From NCBI GenBank assembly GCA_003482905.1, contig DMXM01000039.1:8272-72271 (forward strand): 64,000 nt of DNA, read 5' to 3'. Positions 51,701 to 60,582 of this stretch are shown piece by piece (position 1 is the stretch's first letter; the number at the start of each line of letters is the position of its first letter). The translations under genes and the position numbers were made by a program. A model generated the notes under the pieces. The model saw nothing but the letters and a program-made list of their open reading frames with translations. It was not told where the DNA came from and searched no databases. The stretch comes from Elusimicrobiota bacterium (GTDB taxonomy: Bacteria; Elusimicrobiota; Elusimicrobia; Elusimicrobiales; UBA9959).

Positions 51701-52750
51701 TCAGAGCGCCGGGACGCCGTCCGCGGCGCGGGGGCTCTCGGCGAAACCCGCGTCTATCTTATAATACGCGTAGGTGAGCTTGGCTACCCTGGTGATGAAA
51801 TTCTTGGCGCTGGTATAATCCGGCACCTCCGAGGTAAGCACGGCCAGCACGAAGTCCCCGCGCGGGGAGAACACTATGCCCACGTCGTGGCAGGAGCGCC
51901 TGAGCAGGCCGGTCTTGTGGCCTATCTCCCAGCCCAGCGGCAGCCCGCGCCGCAGCCGGCTGCGGCTCTTGGTGTGCTTGAGCACGTCCAGCATGAACTC
52001 GCTGGCCTCGCGGTTCACCAGCTCCCCCTCGTAAATGCGCTCCATCAGCCCGGCCATCTCGCGCGCCGTGGTGTAATTCTCGTTCTTCACCCGGCCCGAC
52101 GCCAGGCTCATGCCCTCCGGCGTGATATTGGTCTGCACCAGGCCGAGCTTCCTAAAAGAGTTCTCCAGGTAAGGCATGCCCACGTAGTCAATAAGCATCT
52201 TGGTGGCGGTATTGTCGCTTTCGGTTATCATCTTGTAGATGATCTCCATCACGGAGAGGGAGGTGCCCTCGCGCACCCATTTCAGCGAACCTGAACCGCC
52301 CACCCGCCCCCTGTTCGTCAGCCTTATCTGGGTGTCCAGCGTTATGGCGCCAAGCTTTATTTTTTCAAAGACCGCGGCCATGATGGGCACTTTGATAAGG
52401 CTGGCCGAGGGGAAAAGCCCGGCGGCGTTGTACTCCCAGACACGGCCGGTCTGTATATCCTTGAGATAAATGCCCACCCGCCCGCGGTAGGCGCCGGACG
52501 TTTTTTCTATGCCCACCACCATCGCCTGCCACTCGGCTTCCGTTATGGGAGAGGCCACCGTCTTCCTCTCCTCTATCTTGGGGGCCAGCAGGAAGTTCAG
52601 GCTGGCTGCCCCGTAGTAAAGCGTGAAACCGCAGCCCACCAGCAGCAGCGCCAGCAGGAACTTGCGCGCCAGGCCGCCAAAAACGCTCCGGGCCGGTTCT
52701 TTAACCGGCGCCGGGGCGCTGTGGCGGTGATGTTCGTGACGCTGTTGCAA
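51701..52750 (-). CDS. Membrane-anchored class A beta-lactamase-fold serine hydrolase
   Basis: This 349-residue protein has a His-rich cytoplasmic N-terminus, one transmembrane anchor (~residues 30-55) and an exported penicillin-recognising domain. Motifs are SxxK 'PSASLIKVPIM' (Ser117, Lys120), SDN 'TESDNTATKM' (178-180) and KTG 'GHKTGLL' (279-281). An equivalent of the class A deacylating Glu166 is not clear; Glu212 in 'TPEGMSL' is the only candidate. It may therefore be a low-molecular-mass penicillin-binding protein or peptidoglycan hydrolase rather than a resistance enzyme. It lies 24 bases after clpC, so it may be co-transcribed. Confidence 0.8.
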   Translation of the reverse strand: MQQRHEHHRHSAPAPVKEPARSVFGGLARKFLLALLLVGCGFTLYYGAASLNFLLAPKIEERKTVASPITEAEWQAMVVGIEKTSGAYRGRVGIYLKDIQTGRVWEYNAAGLFPSASLIKVPIMAAVFEKIKLGAITLDTQIRLTNRGRVGGSGSLKWVREGTSLSVMEIIYKMITESDNTATKMLIDYVGMPYLENSFRKLGLVQTNITPEGMSLASGRVKNENYTTAREMAGLMERIYEGELVNREASEFMLDVLKHTKSRSRLRRGLPLGWEIGHKTGLLRRSCHDVGIVFSPRGDFVLAVLTSEVPDYTSAKNFITRVAKLTYAYYKIDAGFAESPRAADGVPAL

Positions 52751-52774
52751 GCTGTAACTCCGGCGGCGGCGCTG

Positions 52775-55243
52775 TCAGATCTTCAGGTCCAGCGCTTCGC
52801 CTTCGCCCTTGTAATCCACTTTAAGAACGTCGCCCTGCTTCATCGTGCTGTTGAGGAGGAACTCCGACATCGGGTCCTCCAGGAGCTTCTGCACGGTGCG
52901 GATAAGCGGGCGGGCGCCGTAGTTGGGATCGAAGCCCTTTTTGACCAGGAAGGTCTTGGCCGCCTGGGTGATGTCGAACTTGATGCCTTTGGCGTCCAGC
53001 TTTTTGGTGACCTTGGCCAGGCTGATCTCCAGGATCTTCCCGGTGTCCACCTCGGTAAGCGGGCGGAACACTATGACCTCGTCTATGCGGTTGATGAACT
53101 CCGGGTTGAAGACGCGTTTCACCTCGTCCATCACGGTGTCCTTCATCTCGCGGTAATCCTTTTCTTTGTCGTCGGCGGGCATGAAGCCCAGCGTCTTGCC
53201 CTTCGATATCAGGCGGGCGCCGACGTTGGAGGTCATGATGAGAATGGTGTTCTTGAAGCTTACCTTGTGGCCCAGGCTGTCGGACAGAACGCCCTCGTCC
53301 ATGATCTGCAGCAGGATATTGAATACGTCGGGGTGCGCCTTTTCTATTTCGTCGAGCACCACCACGCAGTAGGGTTTGCGGCGGACTATCTCGGTGAGCT
53401 TGCCGCCCTCCTCGTAACCGACATAGCCGGGGGGGGCGCCGATGAGGCGCGACACGGAGAACTTCTCCATGTACTCGGACATGTCTATGCGCACCATGGC
53501 TTCCTCGTTGCCGAACAGGAAGTCCGCCAGCACGCGCGCCAGCTCCGTCTTGCCCACGCCGGTGGGTCCGAGGAATATAAAATTACCGATGGGCCGCTTG
53601 GGGTCCTTCATGCCGGTGCGGCTGCGCTTGATGGCCTGGGAAACTATGGTGACGGCCTCATCCTGGCCGATAAGGCGCTTGTGGATCTCGCCTTCCATGT
53701 GCTGCAGCTTCTGGGTTTCGGTCTCGGTCATGCGGGTGACCGGGATGCCGGTCCACTTGGAGGCTATGCCGGCTATATCTTCTTCCGTCACTTCCGGGAA
53801 AACCTTGTCGCGGCCTTCGCGCCATTTCTTGCGGGAATCCTCCAGGGCTTTCTTTAGCTCTTTCTCGCGGTCGCGGAGCTTCGCGGCCTTCTCGTATTCC
53901 TGGCCGTAGATGGCGGCGTTCTTTTCCTTGGCGGCCTCTTCTATCTCGGTCTCTTTTTCCTTGAATTCCGGGGGCGCCACGGACAGCTTCAGGCGGGCGC
54001 GGCTGCCGGCCTCGTCGAGCAGATCGATGGCCTTGTCGGGGAGCGCCCGGTCGGTGATATATTTATCCGACAGCTGGGCCGCGGCGAAGATAGCCGGGTC
54101 GGTATACTTGCACTTATGGTGGGACTCGTATTTATCCTGCAGCCCCTTGAGTATCTCTATGGTCTCCGGGACGCTGGGCGGCTCCACTATCACCATCTGG
54201 AAGCGGCGCTCCAGGGCGGGGTCGTGCTCGATGTGCTTGCGGTACTCGTCGAAGGTGGTGGCGCCTATGCACTGCAGTTCGCCGCGCGCGAGGGCGGGTT
54301 TGAGCATGTTGGATGCGTCTATGGCTCCCTCGGCGGCGCCGGCGCCTATGACGGTGTGCAGCTCGTCGATGAACATGATGATATTATTCTTGGCCTTGCG
54401 GATCTCTTCGATGATGCCCTTGAGGCGCTGCTCGAATTCGCCGCGGTACTTGGTGCCGGCCACTATGGAGGCGAGGTCGAGCGAGAGCAGGCGCTTGCCT
54501 ATGAGGGTGTCGGAGATCTCGCCGGCGGCTATCTTCTGGGCGAGGCCTTCCACTATGGCGGTCTTGCCTACGCCGGGCTCGCCCACCAGCACGGGGTTGT
54601 TCTTGGTGCGGCGGCCCAGCACCTGGATCAGGCGGTCCACTTCGTTAGCGCGGCCTATCACCGGGTCCAGCTTGCCGTCCCTGGCCATCTGGGTCAGGTC
54701 GCGGGCGAATTCGTCGAGGATGGGGGTTTTGGTCTTGCCTTTGGGGCCGGCGTGGGCGGCGTGGCTCTTGGGTGAGGGGGTTTCTTTGGGGGAATCTTTC
54801 TGTTCCATCTCGCCGAGAATGCTGAGGACTTCCTCGCGGACGGTCTCGAGCTTGAGGCCCAGGTTCTCCAGCACGCGGGCGGCCACGCCCTCTTCTTCGC
54901 GGATGAGGCCGAGCAGGATATGCTCGGTGCCGATGTAGGAGTGGCTCATATGCTGGGCTTCTTCCACGGCGTATTCCAGCACTTTCTTGGCGCGCGGGGT
55001 GAAGGGGATCTCGCCCAGCAGCATCATGTTGTCGCCGGTGCCGACGATCTTCTCTATCTCGGCGCGCACTTTGCGCAGGTCTATGCCCAGGTTCTGGAAC
55101 ACCTGGCTGGCGACGCCTTCTGAAAGGGCGATGAGGCCCAGCAGGATATGCTCGGTGCCCACGTAGTCGTGGTTAAGGCGTTTGGCCTCCTCCTGCGCTA
55201 TGAGTATGACGCGCTGCGCCCTGTCGGTAAATCTAGTTCCCAT
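52775..55243 (-). CDS. clpC: ATP-dependent Clp protease ATP-binding subunit ClpC
   Basis: This 822-residue AAA+ unfoldase has two Clp-N repeats ('DYVGTEHILLGLI', 'SYIGTEHILLGLI'). AAA domain 1 carries Walker A 'GEPGVGKTAIVEGL'. A UVR-type coiled middle segment ('AAIYGQEYEKAAKLRDREKELKKALEDSRKKW') marks ClpC rather than ClpA or ClpB. AAA domain 2 follows ('FLGPTGVGKTELARVL', 'DEIEKAHPDVFNILLQIMDEG'). It feeds unfolded proteins to ClpP; the adaptor mcsB/ctsR genes typical of Firmicutes are absent here. GGAGG precedes the start. About 570 non-coding bases lie upstream. Confidence 0.97.
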   Translation of the reverse strand: MGTRFTDRAQRVILIAQEEAKRLNHDYVGTEHILLGLIALSEGVASQVFQNLGIDLRKVRAEIEKIVGTGDNMMLLGEIPFTPRAKKVLEYAVEEAQHMSHSYIGTEHILLGLIREEEGVAARVLENLGLKLETVREEVLSILGEMEQKDSPKETPSPKSHAAHAGPKGKTKTPILDEFARDLTQMARDGKLDPVIGRANEVDRLIQVLGRRTKNNPVLVGEPGVGKTAIVEGLAQKIAAGEISDTLIGKRLLSLDLASIVAGTKYRGEFEQRLKGIIEEIRKAKNNIIMFIDELHTVIGAGAAEGAIDASNMLKPALARGELQCIGATTFDEYRKHIEHDPALERRFQMVIVEPPSVPETIEILKGLQDKYESHHKCKYTDPAIFAAAQLSDKYITDRALPDKAIDLLDEAGSRARLKLSVAPPEFKEKETEIEEAAKEKNAAIYGQEYEKAAKLRDREKELKKALEDSRKKWREGRDKVFPEVTEEDIAGIASKWTGIPVTRMTETETQKLQHMEGEIHKRLIGQDEAVTIVSQAIKRSRTGMKDPKRPIGNFIFLGPTGVGKTELARVLADFLFGNEEAMVRIDMSEYMEKFSVSRLIGAPPGYVGYEEGGKLTEIVRRKPYCVVVLDEIEKAHPDVFNILLQIMDEGVLSDSLGHKVSFKNTILIMTSNVGARLISKGKTLGFMPADDKEKDYREMKDTVMDEVKRVFNPEFINRIDEVIVFRPLTEVDTGKILEISLAKVTKKLDAKGIKFDITQAAKTFLVKKGFDPNYGARPLIRTVQKLLEDPMSEFLLNSTMKQGDVLKVDYKGEGEALDLKI

Positions 55244-55448
55244 TTAAGTTCCTCCGTAGTAGAAGCGAAAAATCGTTAAAACAAATAAATAACCTCGGCA
55301 CCAGACCATGCCGGAACTATATTATGACACAATGCCCGTAGGTTTTCAACTTTCACCAATACAATTATAAAGTAACAATGTTACATCCCTGCTTTCCGGG
55401 AGGAGACCGGCCTTGTATATAGGTCCGCAAGGTAGCCCAGTCGGGGGC

Positions 55449-55566
55449 GGCCAGGGGGTATACCCTGCGCACCCGGGAAGAGGGAACCCTTGCGTCGGTT
55501 CCCCCCGCCTTACTTTGATGGCGGGGCCCCCTTCCGCAACGGGTGCTCAGGGTATACCCCCTGGCC
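55449..55566. repeat. 118-base cruciform-forming inverted repeat
   Basis: The outer arms GGCCAGGGGGTATACCCTG and CAGGGTATACCCCCTGGCC are perfect complements (19 bp), continuing after one mismatch with GCACCCG/CGGGTGC. Inside, GGAAG/CTTCC and GGG/CCC extend the stem, and two small hairpins (AACC/GGTT; CCCCGCC/GGCGGGG) fill the tip. Each outer arm also contains the self-palindrome GGGTATACCC. It lies in the 574-base gap between clpC and the NfeD-family gene, with no credible coding frame; it is a MITE-like or structured-RNA candidate. The first ~140 bases of the gap (55244-55385) hold the clpC leader and AT-rich sequence. Confidence 0.6.
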
Positions 55567-55629
55567 ACCCCCTCCGGTTTAGTTTGCGTAGAAAATAATA
55601 TTGTTAGCTGGTTATAGAACGAGCGGAGC

Positions 55630-55803
55630 GGTGTCGCCGAATAGTTTGGAGGGGCCTGACGGGGGGGCCGGGTTAGCAAAACCGTCGTTGAGCCCGGCGC
55701 TTGCATAAGCGCGCCGGGCGAATACCGAGTGAGGGCACGGTGTGCCCGAACGTGTTTTGCGTTCCGGCCCCCCTGGCAGGCCCCGAACTTGCATGGCGAC
55801 ACC
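55630..55803 (+). ncRNA. Candidate structured RNA element, copy B (same family as 35777-35915)
   Basis: The core 55651-55784 closes with a 20-bp helix (one A-G mismatch, one G-U), then an internal loop GTTA/GTT, then GCAAAAC/GTTTTGC. It encloses a hairpin with GCAT loop (55692-55719) and a hairpin with GGT loop (55733-55747). The unpaired and loop-proximal blocks are identical to copy A, while the stems have different but still complementary bases. Here an extra outer pairing GGTGTCGCC/GGCGACACC (55630-55638 with 55795-55803) is present. Read in the sense matching copy A it runs opposite to the NfeD-family gene, so it cannot be that gene's tail and needs its own promoter or read-through. Confidence 0.6.
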
Positions 55804-55817
55804 CGTCAAGGCCAATC

Positions 55818-57155
55818 TTATTTAGTGGAGCGGACGCGGAGTTTGAAGCCTTCTACTTCGGTGACGGTTACTTCGGCGCCTTCGGGGATGTCGCCGGAGC
55901 CGCTTTCGGCTTCCCACAGCTCGCCCTCCACCAGCACCGTGCCCTTGGGAGAGAGCGCCGTTTTGGCCAGGCCGCGCTTGTCTTTAAGGCTTTCAATGCC
56001 CGTGACGACCTTGCGCAACTGCGCGCGCGTCACCACAAAAGCCAGCGCCGCCACCACCGCGATAAGCCCGATAACAGTAGAAAGAAGCATATGCATAGAA
56101 ATGGAAAGCCCCCCTATCGACGGAGTATTGAACAGCATCAGCCCGCCCAGCAGCATGGACGCCGCGCCGGCCAGCGCCAGCAGACCATAGCTTATAACCT
56201 TGATCTCTGCTATAAAGAACACGAAGCCCAGCAGTATCAGCGCCACGCCGGCGAAATTAGCCGACAGCGTCTGGAAAGAATAGAACGCCATCACCAGCGA
56301 CACCGCGCCCACCACGCCCGGCAGCACCAGGCCGGGGCTGTAAAGCTCTATGAACAGCCCCGCCGCGCCCAGGCTCATAAGTATCATGGCGATGTTGGGG
56401 TCCGTTATTGTGGCCAGGAAACTCTGCCTGCGCGTCTGGCGCAAATATTCCACCGACGCCCCGGCCGCGCTCAGCCTGCCGAATTCGCCGGCGTTAAAGC
56501 CGTCTGCCCTGGCCAGGAAATCATTTATGTCCGCCACCACAAAATCCGCCACACCCGCCTTCACCGCCTCTTCGGCGGATATAGAATCGCTCTTCGTCAC
56601 CGACTTGATGGCCCACTCCACGTTGCGGCCCGTCTTTTGGGCAATGGACTTCATGTAGGCCGAAGCGTCATTGAGGACCTTTTCCTCCATCGGCTCCTTC
56701 TTTTTATCCCCCTTCTCGCCCAGGCCGAAAGGAGAGGCGCCCATCATCACCGGGTGGGCCGCCCCGATATTGGTCCCCGGGGCCATGCCCACCAGGGGCG
56801 AGGCCATGGAGATAAAAACCCCGGCCGAGGCCGCGCGCGCCCCCTGCGGCGAAACGTAGACCGCCACCGGTTTTTTGGAGGCCAGCATGGCCTTTATGAT
56901 CACCCGCATAGAGGAATCCAGCCCGCCGGGAGTGTCCAGCGCTATCACCAGCAGGTCCGCGCCGTACGGGGCGTTCACGCTGTCCACGGCGCCGGAGATG
57001 AATTCCGCGGCCGCCGGGGTAATAACACCGGAATACGGCGCCACGGCCACGCGTTTTACTTCATATATCTTCCCGGGGCTGGCCGGTTTTCCGGCAAAAG
57101 CGCCGGTGGCGCTGAAAAGGAAGGCGGCCGCGATTAAAATTGTTTTGGTCTTCAT
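55818..57155 (-). CDS. NfeD-family membrane-bound serine protease
   Basis: This 445-residue protein has a signal peptide, then a ClpP-class protease domain ('LLVIALDTPGGLDSSMRVIIKAMLASKKPVAVYVSPQGARAASAGVFI', nucleophile Ser110; Lys of the Ser/Lys dyad in 'ASAYMKSIAQKTGRN'). Four to five transmembrane helices and a C-terminal OB-fold NfeD domain ('TALSPKGTVLVEGELWEAESG', ending 'GFKLRVRSTK') follow. The 'full-length' NfeD form usually works with a stomatin/prohibitin partner in membrane quality control; none is visible here. AGGGGG precedes the start and TATAAT lies upstream on the minus strand. Confidence 0.92.
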   Translation of the reverse strand: MKTKTILIAAAFLFSATGAFAGKPASPGKIYEVKRVAVAPYSGVITPAAAEFISGAVDSVNAPYGADLLVIALDTPGGLDSSMRVIIKAMLASKKPVAVYVSPQGARAASAGVFISMASPLVGMAPGTNIGAAHPVMMGASPFGLGEKGDKKKEPMEEKVLNDASAYMKSIAQKTGRNVEWAIKSVTKSDSISAEEAVKAGVADFVVADINDFLARADGFNAGEFGRLSAAGASVEYLRQTRRQSFLATITDPNIAMILMSLGAAGLFIELYSPGLVLPGVVGAVSLVMAFYSFQTLSANFAGVALILLGFVFFIAEIKVISYGLLALAGAASMLLGGLMLFNTPSIGGLSISMHMLLSTVIGLIAVVAALAFVVTRAQLRKVVTGIESLKDKRGLAKTALSPKGTVLVEGELWEAESGSGDIPEGAEVTVTEVEGFKLRVRSTK

Positions 57156-57215
57156 AAATTATCCCCCTGACTATCCGCTAATTATACATTTTGGAATGCA
57201 GGGCGCGGGCCTATT

Positions 57216-57233
57216 TGTTAAAATAAAACCATG
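57216..57233 (+). promoter_or_regulatory. Leaderless-type start of the 261-residue unknown protein
   Basis: TGT-TAAAAT (57216-57224), six bases, ATG 57231. No Shine-Dalgarno. The upstream bases are shared with the divergent NfeD-family promoter. Confidence 0.5.
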
Positions 57234-58016
57234 TCCTACTGCGTTATAACCGCGGATGAAAAATTGCCTGGAATACCTGTTCTGGCACAGGTGCTCGGTT
57301 CGGCGTCCGGCCTGGACCTCGATACCGCCGCGGCCGCCGCCCGCCATTGCTGGGGACTGCTGGGTGAGAACCTGGACGAGGCCGCCGCCGACGGCCTGGT
57401 GCGGCGCTGCGGGGATCTGGGAGTAAATGCCCTCAGGCTGCCGGGGACATCCGTCCGCCCCCTCCCCGCGCCGCAGCCGGTAAAAAAAGTCATATTTGAA
57501 ACGGGCGCCGCCGTCTTCACCGCGGAGGCGGGAAAAACAGTTTTAGCGCGCCCCGACGATCTTGAGGTGCTCGCCGCCGCCCCGATCAAAGAATCTTTCC
57601 TGAAAACAGTAAAGACCACCGAGGGCCCTTCGGCCGGCGAGAAAGCCTTCCGCCTCGGCATAATGGCCGCGACCGGTCTGCCCATAGGCCTGGGAAAGAC
57701 CAAAGAGGTGAACAAGCAGGTAAAAAGCTTCGAGCTGGCCTTTTACCTAGACCTGCTGTTCAAAGACGGCGGCGCCAGGCTGCGCCTCACCTCCGATGAT
57801 TTCGATTTTTCCGGCCTGAAGGAAAAGAAAACCTACTCCAGCCAGGTGAACTTCCGCGTGCTTTGCGGCGAGTTGGCCACCTTCGCGCCGCTGGCTTTCA
57901 AGAACGCCGGCCTGCGCGCCATAATTGAAGGCGCCCCGCTGGCGCCGCTGCCCTACGATTCTTTGTCCGACCTGGAAAAAGAGATCCTGCGCCTGGCGCT
58001 GGCGCGGGGGGCATAA
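57231..58016 (+). CDS. Unknown soluble protein, 261 aa
   Basis: I do not recognise this family. The N-terminal ~70 residues form a helical domain ('LDTAAAAARHCWGLLGENLDEAAADGLVRRCGDLGVNALRL') reminiscent of small helical domains that present a ligand or phosphate site. A Pro-rich linker ('PLPAPQPVKK') leads to a C-terminal alpha/beta domain with 'SFELAFYLDLLFKDGGARLRLTSDDFDFSGL' and 'SQVNFRVLCGELATFAPLAFKNAG'. It has no signal or membrane span. It stands alone between the divergent protease and a bidirectional terminator. Confidence 0.7.
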   Translation: MSYCVITADEKLPGIPVLAQVLGSASGLDLDTAAAAARHCWGLLGENLDEAAADGLVRRCGDLGVNALRLPGTSVRPLPAPQPVKKVIFETGAAVFTAEAGKTVLARPDDLEVLAAAPIKESFLKTVKTTEGPSAGEKAFRLGIMAATGLPIGLGKTKEVNKQVKSFELAFYLDLLFKDGGARLRLTSDDFDFSGLKEKKTYSSQVNFRVLCGELATFAPLAFKNAGLRAIIEGAPLAPLPYDSLSDLEKEILRLALARGA

Positions 58017-58050
58017 AAAAACCGGCCGCTTATATCGGCCGGTTTTTTTT
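58015..58050. terminator. Bidirectional terminator
   Basis: AAAAAACCGGCCG / CGGCCGGTTTTTT with a 7-base loop has A-tract on one side and T-tract on the other, so it can end both the 261-residue gene (plus) and the response regulator (minus). Confidence 0.9.
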
Positions 58051-58064
58051 GCGTATCCTATGGA

Positions 58065-58418
58065 TCACGCCAGAGCTTCCTCCACCGCCGCCATAAAGAC
58101 CTGTATTTTAAAAGGCTTTTCAAAATAACAGCCCGCTTCCTGGACCAGCTTCGGGTCCAGTTCCGAAACGGAGCCGGTCACCAGAAGGCATTTGGCGCCC
58201 TCTCGTTTTTTCTCGAACAGCCTTATCAGTTCGGTGCCGATACCGTCCGGGAACATCAGGTCCGTTATCAGCAGGTCGTAATTATTGGAATTTATAAGGC
58301 CGGCGGCCTCGGAGAAACTTGAGGCCCGCGTCAGGACATAATCTTTCGCGGCGAACATGCGCTTATAGAGATTCAGCATGGCCGCGTCGTCGTCGGCAAC
58401 TAGTATGCTTCTGGACAT
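58065..58418 (-). CDS. Single-domain response regulator
   Basis: This 117-residue receiver domain has no output module. The acidic pocket is 'ILVADDDAAML', the phosphoacceptor Asp is in 'LLITDLMFPDGIG', the switch Thr in 'LLVTGSVSEL' and the Lys in 'CYFEKPFKIQ'. The start at 58418 has GGAAGG; a longer frame to 58463 has no such signal. No histidine kinase is nearby, so the partner is unknown. It would signal by protein contact. Confidence 0.9.
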   Translation of the reverse strand: MSRSILVADDDAAMLNLYKRMFAAKDYVLTRASSFSEAAGLINSNNYDLLITDLMFPDGIGTELIRLFEKKREGAKCLLVTGSVSELDPKLVQEAGCYFEKPFKIQVFMAAVEEALA

Positions 58419-58583
58419 TCTGCCTTCCTCATTGACCGCCAGAATACCCCCCACCTTCCGCATGGCCCCCCGACCATGTTAATAGTGTAACAAAAGTTAC
58501 ACCTTCCCGACAGTGACATGAGGCCCAAGCGGCCTTTGCCATTGTACCCAGCCCCGGTTGGGCCCCAAAACCTATGACGCCGG

Positions 58584-59273
58584 TCAAGCGCCCCATGCCG
58601 GGGATACGCCTGATTCCCCCCCGGAAAGAAGGCAAACATGCGCCCGCGGCGGCCGGCCTACTTTTTCGTACAGGGCGGCGGCAAGCTGTTCCAGCGCACC
58701 GCCAGCCGAGGGCGGCGGGAAATTCCCGGCGTTCAGGACTAACACCAGGCCGCAATGGCTCAAGCGGCCCTTCTTCCTGGAGCAGGAGGCCTGCGGCATT
58801 TTCTTGCGATATTTCTTTTCAAGCAGGGCCAGCGTCCTTTCCCCGTTCTTGTCAGCGCCGCCGCCACCAGTTACACAGCGCACCTCAAAAGCGTAGGTGT
58901 TCCCGCCCCTGGCCGCCGTAATATCGGCGGTTCTGCCGCGGGCCTGCGGCACCAGACCAATAGCCGAGAACCCCTCGGCGGCCAGAAAAGTCACCGCTTT
59001 CAGCTCCGCCAGCGCGGCCTCCAGCCTGCCCGGAGCTAGATTGCCAGTATTAAACCCGGTCGAGAACAGCACTTCCCGCGCGGGAACGCCCAGGATCGCG
59101 CCCGCCTGGTCCATGACGCTTGCCATATTTTCGAGCAGCGGCGCGGGATCGGCCTTCAGCAGGCGCCTGAAACCCGGGCCGGAACCCCGGGCGGAAAGAA
59201 CTGAAATATATTTCTTAACCGGCTCCGGAAGGCGGGCCGCGGCCACTATCTTTTGCAGCTCGGTCCTGTTCAT
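58584..59273 (-). CDS. Unknown protein coupled to the Nramp transporter, PDDEXK-like hint
   Basis: This 229-residue protein has no signal peptide or membrane span. Its start overlaps the Nramp stop (ATGA at 59273-59270), so it is translationally coupled. The central segment 'GRTADITAARGGNTYAFEVRCVTGGGG' has the spacing of a PDDEXK nuclease core (Asp, then Glu-x-Arg after a beta hairpin), with a helical N-terminus and a basic region 'LEKKYRKKMPQASCSRKKGR'. That hint is weak. I do not recognise the family. Confidence 0.6.
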   Translation of the reverse strand: MNRTELQKIVAAARLPEPVKKYISVLSARGSGPGFRRLLKADPAPLLENMASVMDQAGAILGVPAREVLFSTGFNTGNLAPGRLEAALAELKAVTFLAAEGFSAIGLVPQARGRTADITAARGGNTYAFEVRCVTGGGGADKNGERTLALLEKKYRKKMPQASCSRKKGRLSHCGLVLVLNAGNFPPPSAGGALEQLAAALYEKVGRPPRAHVCLLSGGESGVSPAWGA

Positions 59274-60532
59274 GCGGCCAGGCTGAACAGGAGTTTTACG
59301 TTTAAGTAAGCCACCGCCAGCCCTATGACCAGAAGAATCAGCAGCGTCCCCCGGCTGTTGGCGTGAGACCCCATGACTTTGCGCGACGAAGTCAGGTAGA
59401 TCTGCATAAAAATGGTGAAAGGCAGCTGCACGCTCAGCGCCATCTGGGACATTATCAGGGCCCTGAACGGGTTAGTTATGAAAAATATTATTACCAGCGC
59501 GCCCAGCAGAGAAATATAAACGCCGAGGCGGCTGTGGTTATCTTTAAGGTTAAGCGGCTCGCCGTAAATGCCGGCGAAGATGGAAGCCCCGGCCATGCCG
59601 GAAGTGACGCTGGAGGCTATGCCGGCGAACAGCAGCGCCAGCGCGAACACCAGCGGCGCCGAACCGCCCAAAAGAGGCGCCAGCATGTCCCGGGCCTGGG
59701 CCAACTCCGTCACCGCGGCCCCGGTCCCGAAGAAGGTGGCCGCGGCCATTATTACCATGGCGCTGTTTATAGCCCAGCCGATCAGCATGGAGAGCAAAGT
59801 GTCGGCGAACTCGTACTTGAGCTGCCGCTTTATCACCGCCTCGTCCTTCAGGTTCCACTGCCGGCTCTGGATTATTTCCGAATGCAGGAACAGGTTGTGG
59901 GGCATCACCACCGCCCCGAGAACGCTCATCACTACCAGCATCGCACCGTCCGGCAGTGCGGGCGTCACCCAGCCGGCGGCCGCGGCGCCCCAATCCACCG
60001 GCGCCAGGCTCAGCTCATAGATGAAGGACAGCCCGATAAGCGAAACAAAACCTATTATCCATTTTTCCAGCCGGCGGTAGCCGTTGGAGAGCAGCAGGTA
60101 CAACACCAGGGCGGTCACCATGACGGCGCCCATTTTCAGCGGGATCTTGAAAAGCATCTGCAGGGCTATCGCCCCGCCCAGTATTTCGGCCAAAGAAGTG
60201 GAGACGGAGGCCGCCAGGGCCGACCAGAGCAGCGGGCCTGAGAGCGCGGCGGGCAGATGCGCGCGCGCGGCCTCGCTCAGGCACAGGCCGGTGGCTATGC
60301 CCAGGTGCGCCACGTTATGCTGCAGGATTATCAGCATCAGCGTGGACAGCGTAACCATCCAAAGCAGGGTGTAGCCGTAAGTGGAGCCGGCCGCCAGATT
60401 GGAAGCCCAGTTGCCGGGGTCTATGAACCCCACCGTCACCAGCAGGCCGGGGCCGATATACTTCACCAGCTCCAGCGCGCCGTAAACGCGCTTGTGATGC
60501 TTATTTTTCAGGTCGGCCAGAAATCCCGTCAT
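59270..60532 (-). CDS. Nramp-family divalent metal transporter
   Basis: This 420-residue proton-coupled importer has 11 predicted membrane helices. The metal site is complete: 'GFIDPGNWASNLAAG' in TM1 (Asp and Asn) and 'GAVVMPHNLFLHSEIIQ' in TM6 (Met, His). These residues favour Mn2+/Fe2+ transport, as in MntH, although the first helices are preceded by a short basic N-terminus. A TATCAT hexamer lies seven bases before the ATG with no Shine-Dalgarno. Control by an MntR/Fur-type site cannot be recognised. It is divergent from the HD-GYP gene, 67 bases apart. Confidence 0.93.
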   Translation of the reverse strand: MTGFLADLKNKHHKRVYGALELVKYIGPGLLVTVGFIDPGNWASNLAAGSTYGYTLLWMVTLSTLMLIILQHNVAHLGIATGLCLSEAARAHLPAALSGPLLWSALAASVSTSLAEILGGAIALQMLFKIPLKMGAVMVTALVLYLLLSNGYRRLEKWIIGFVSLIGLSFIYELSLAPVDWGAAAAGWVTPALPDGAMLVVMSVLGAVVMPHNLFLHSEIIQSRQWNLKDEAVIKRQLKYEFADTLLSMLIGWAINSAMVIMAAATFFGTGAAVTELAQARDMLAPLLGGSAPLVFALALLFAGIASSVTSGMAGASIFAGIYGEPLNLKDNHSRLGVYISLLGALVIIFFITNPFRALIMSQMALSVQLPFTIFMQIYLTSSRKVMGSHANSRGTLLILLVIGLAVAYLNVKLLFSLAA

Positions 60533-60582
60533 AAGTAAAATGATATCAATTTTAAAACCGGGCGTCGGCCGGCAGGGTAGTT

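Noticed and set aside
55365..55802. 145-codon minus-strand and similar plus-strand frames in the clpC-NfeD gap
   Set aside because: They lie over the cruciform and RNA copy B. Similar peptide phrases (RVSKT..E..ACISA) arise in both RNA copies, but conservation follows base pairing, including loops and G-U pairs, not codon positions.
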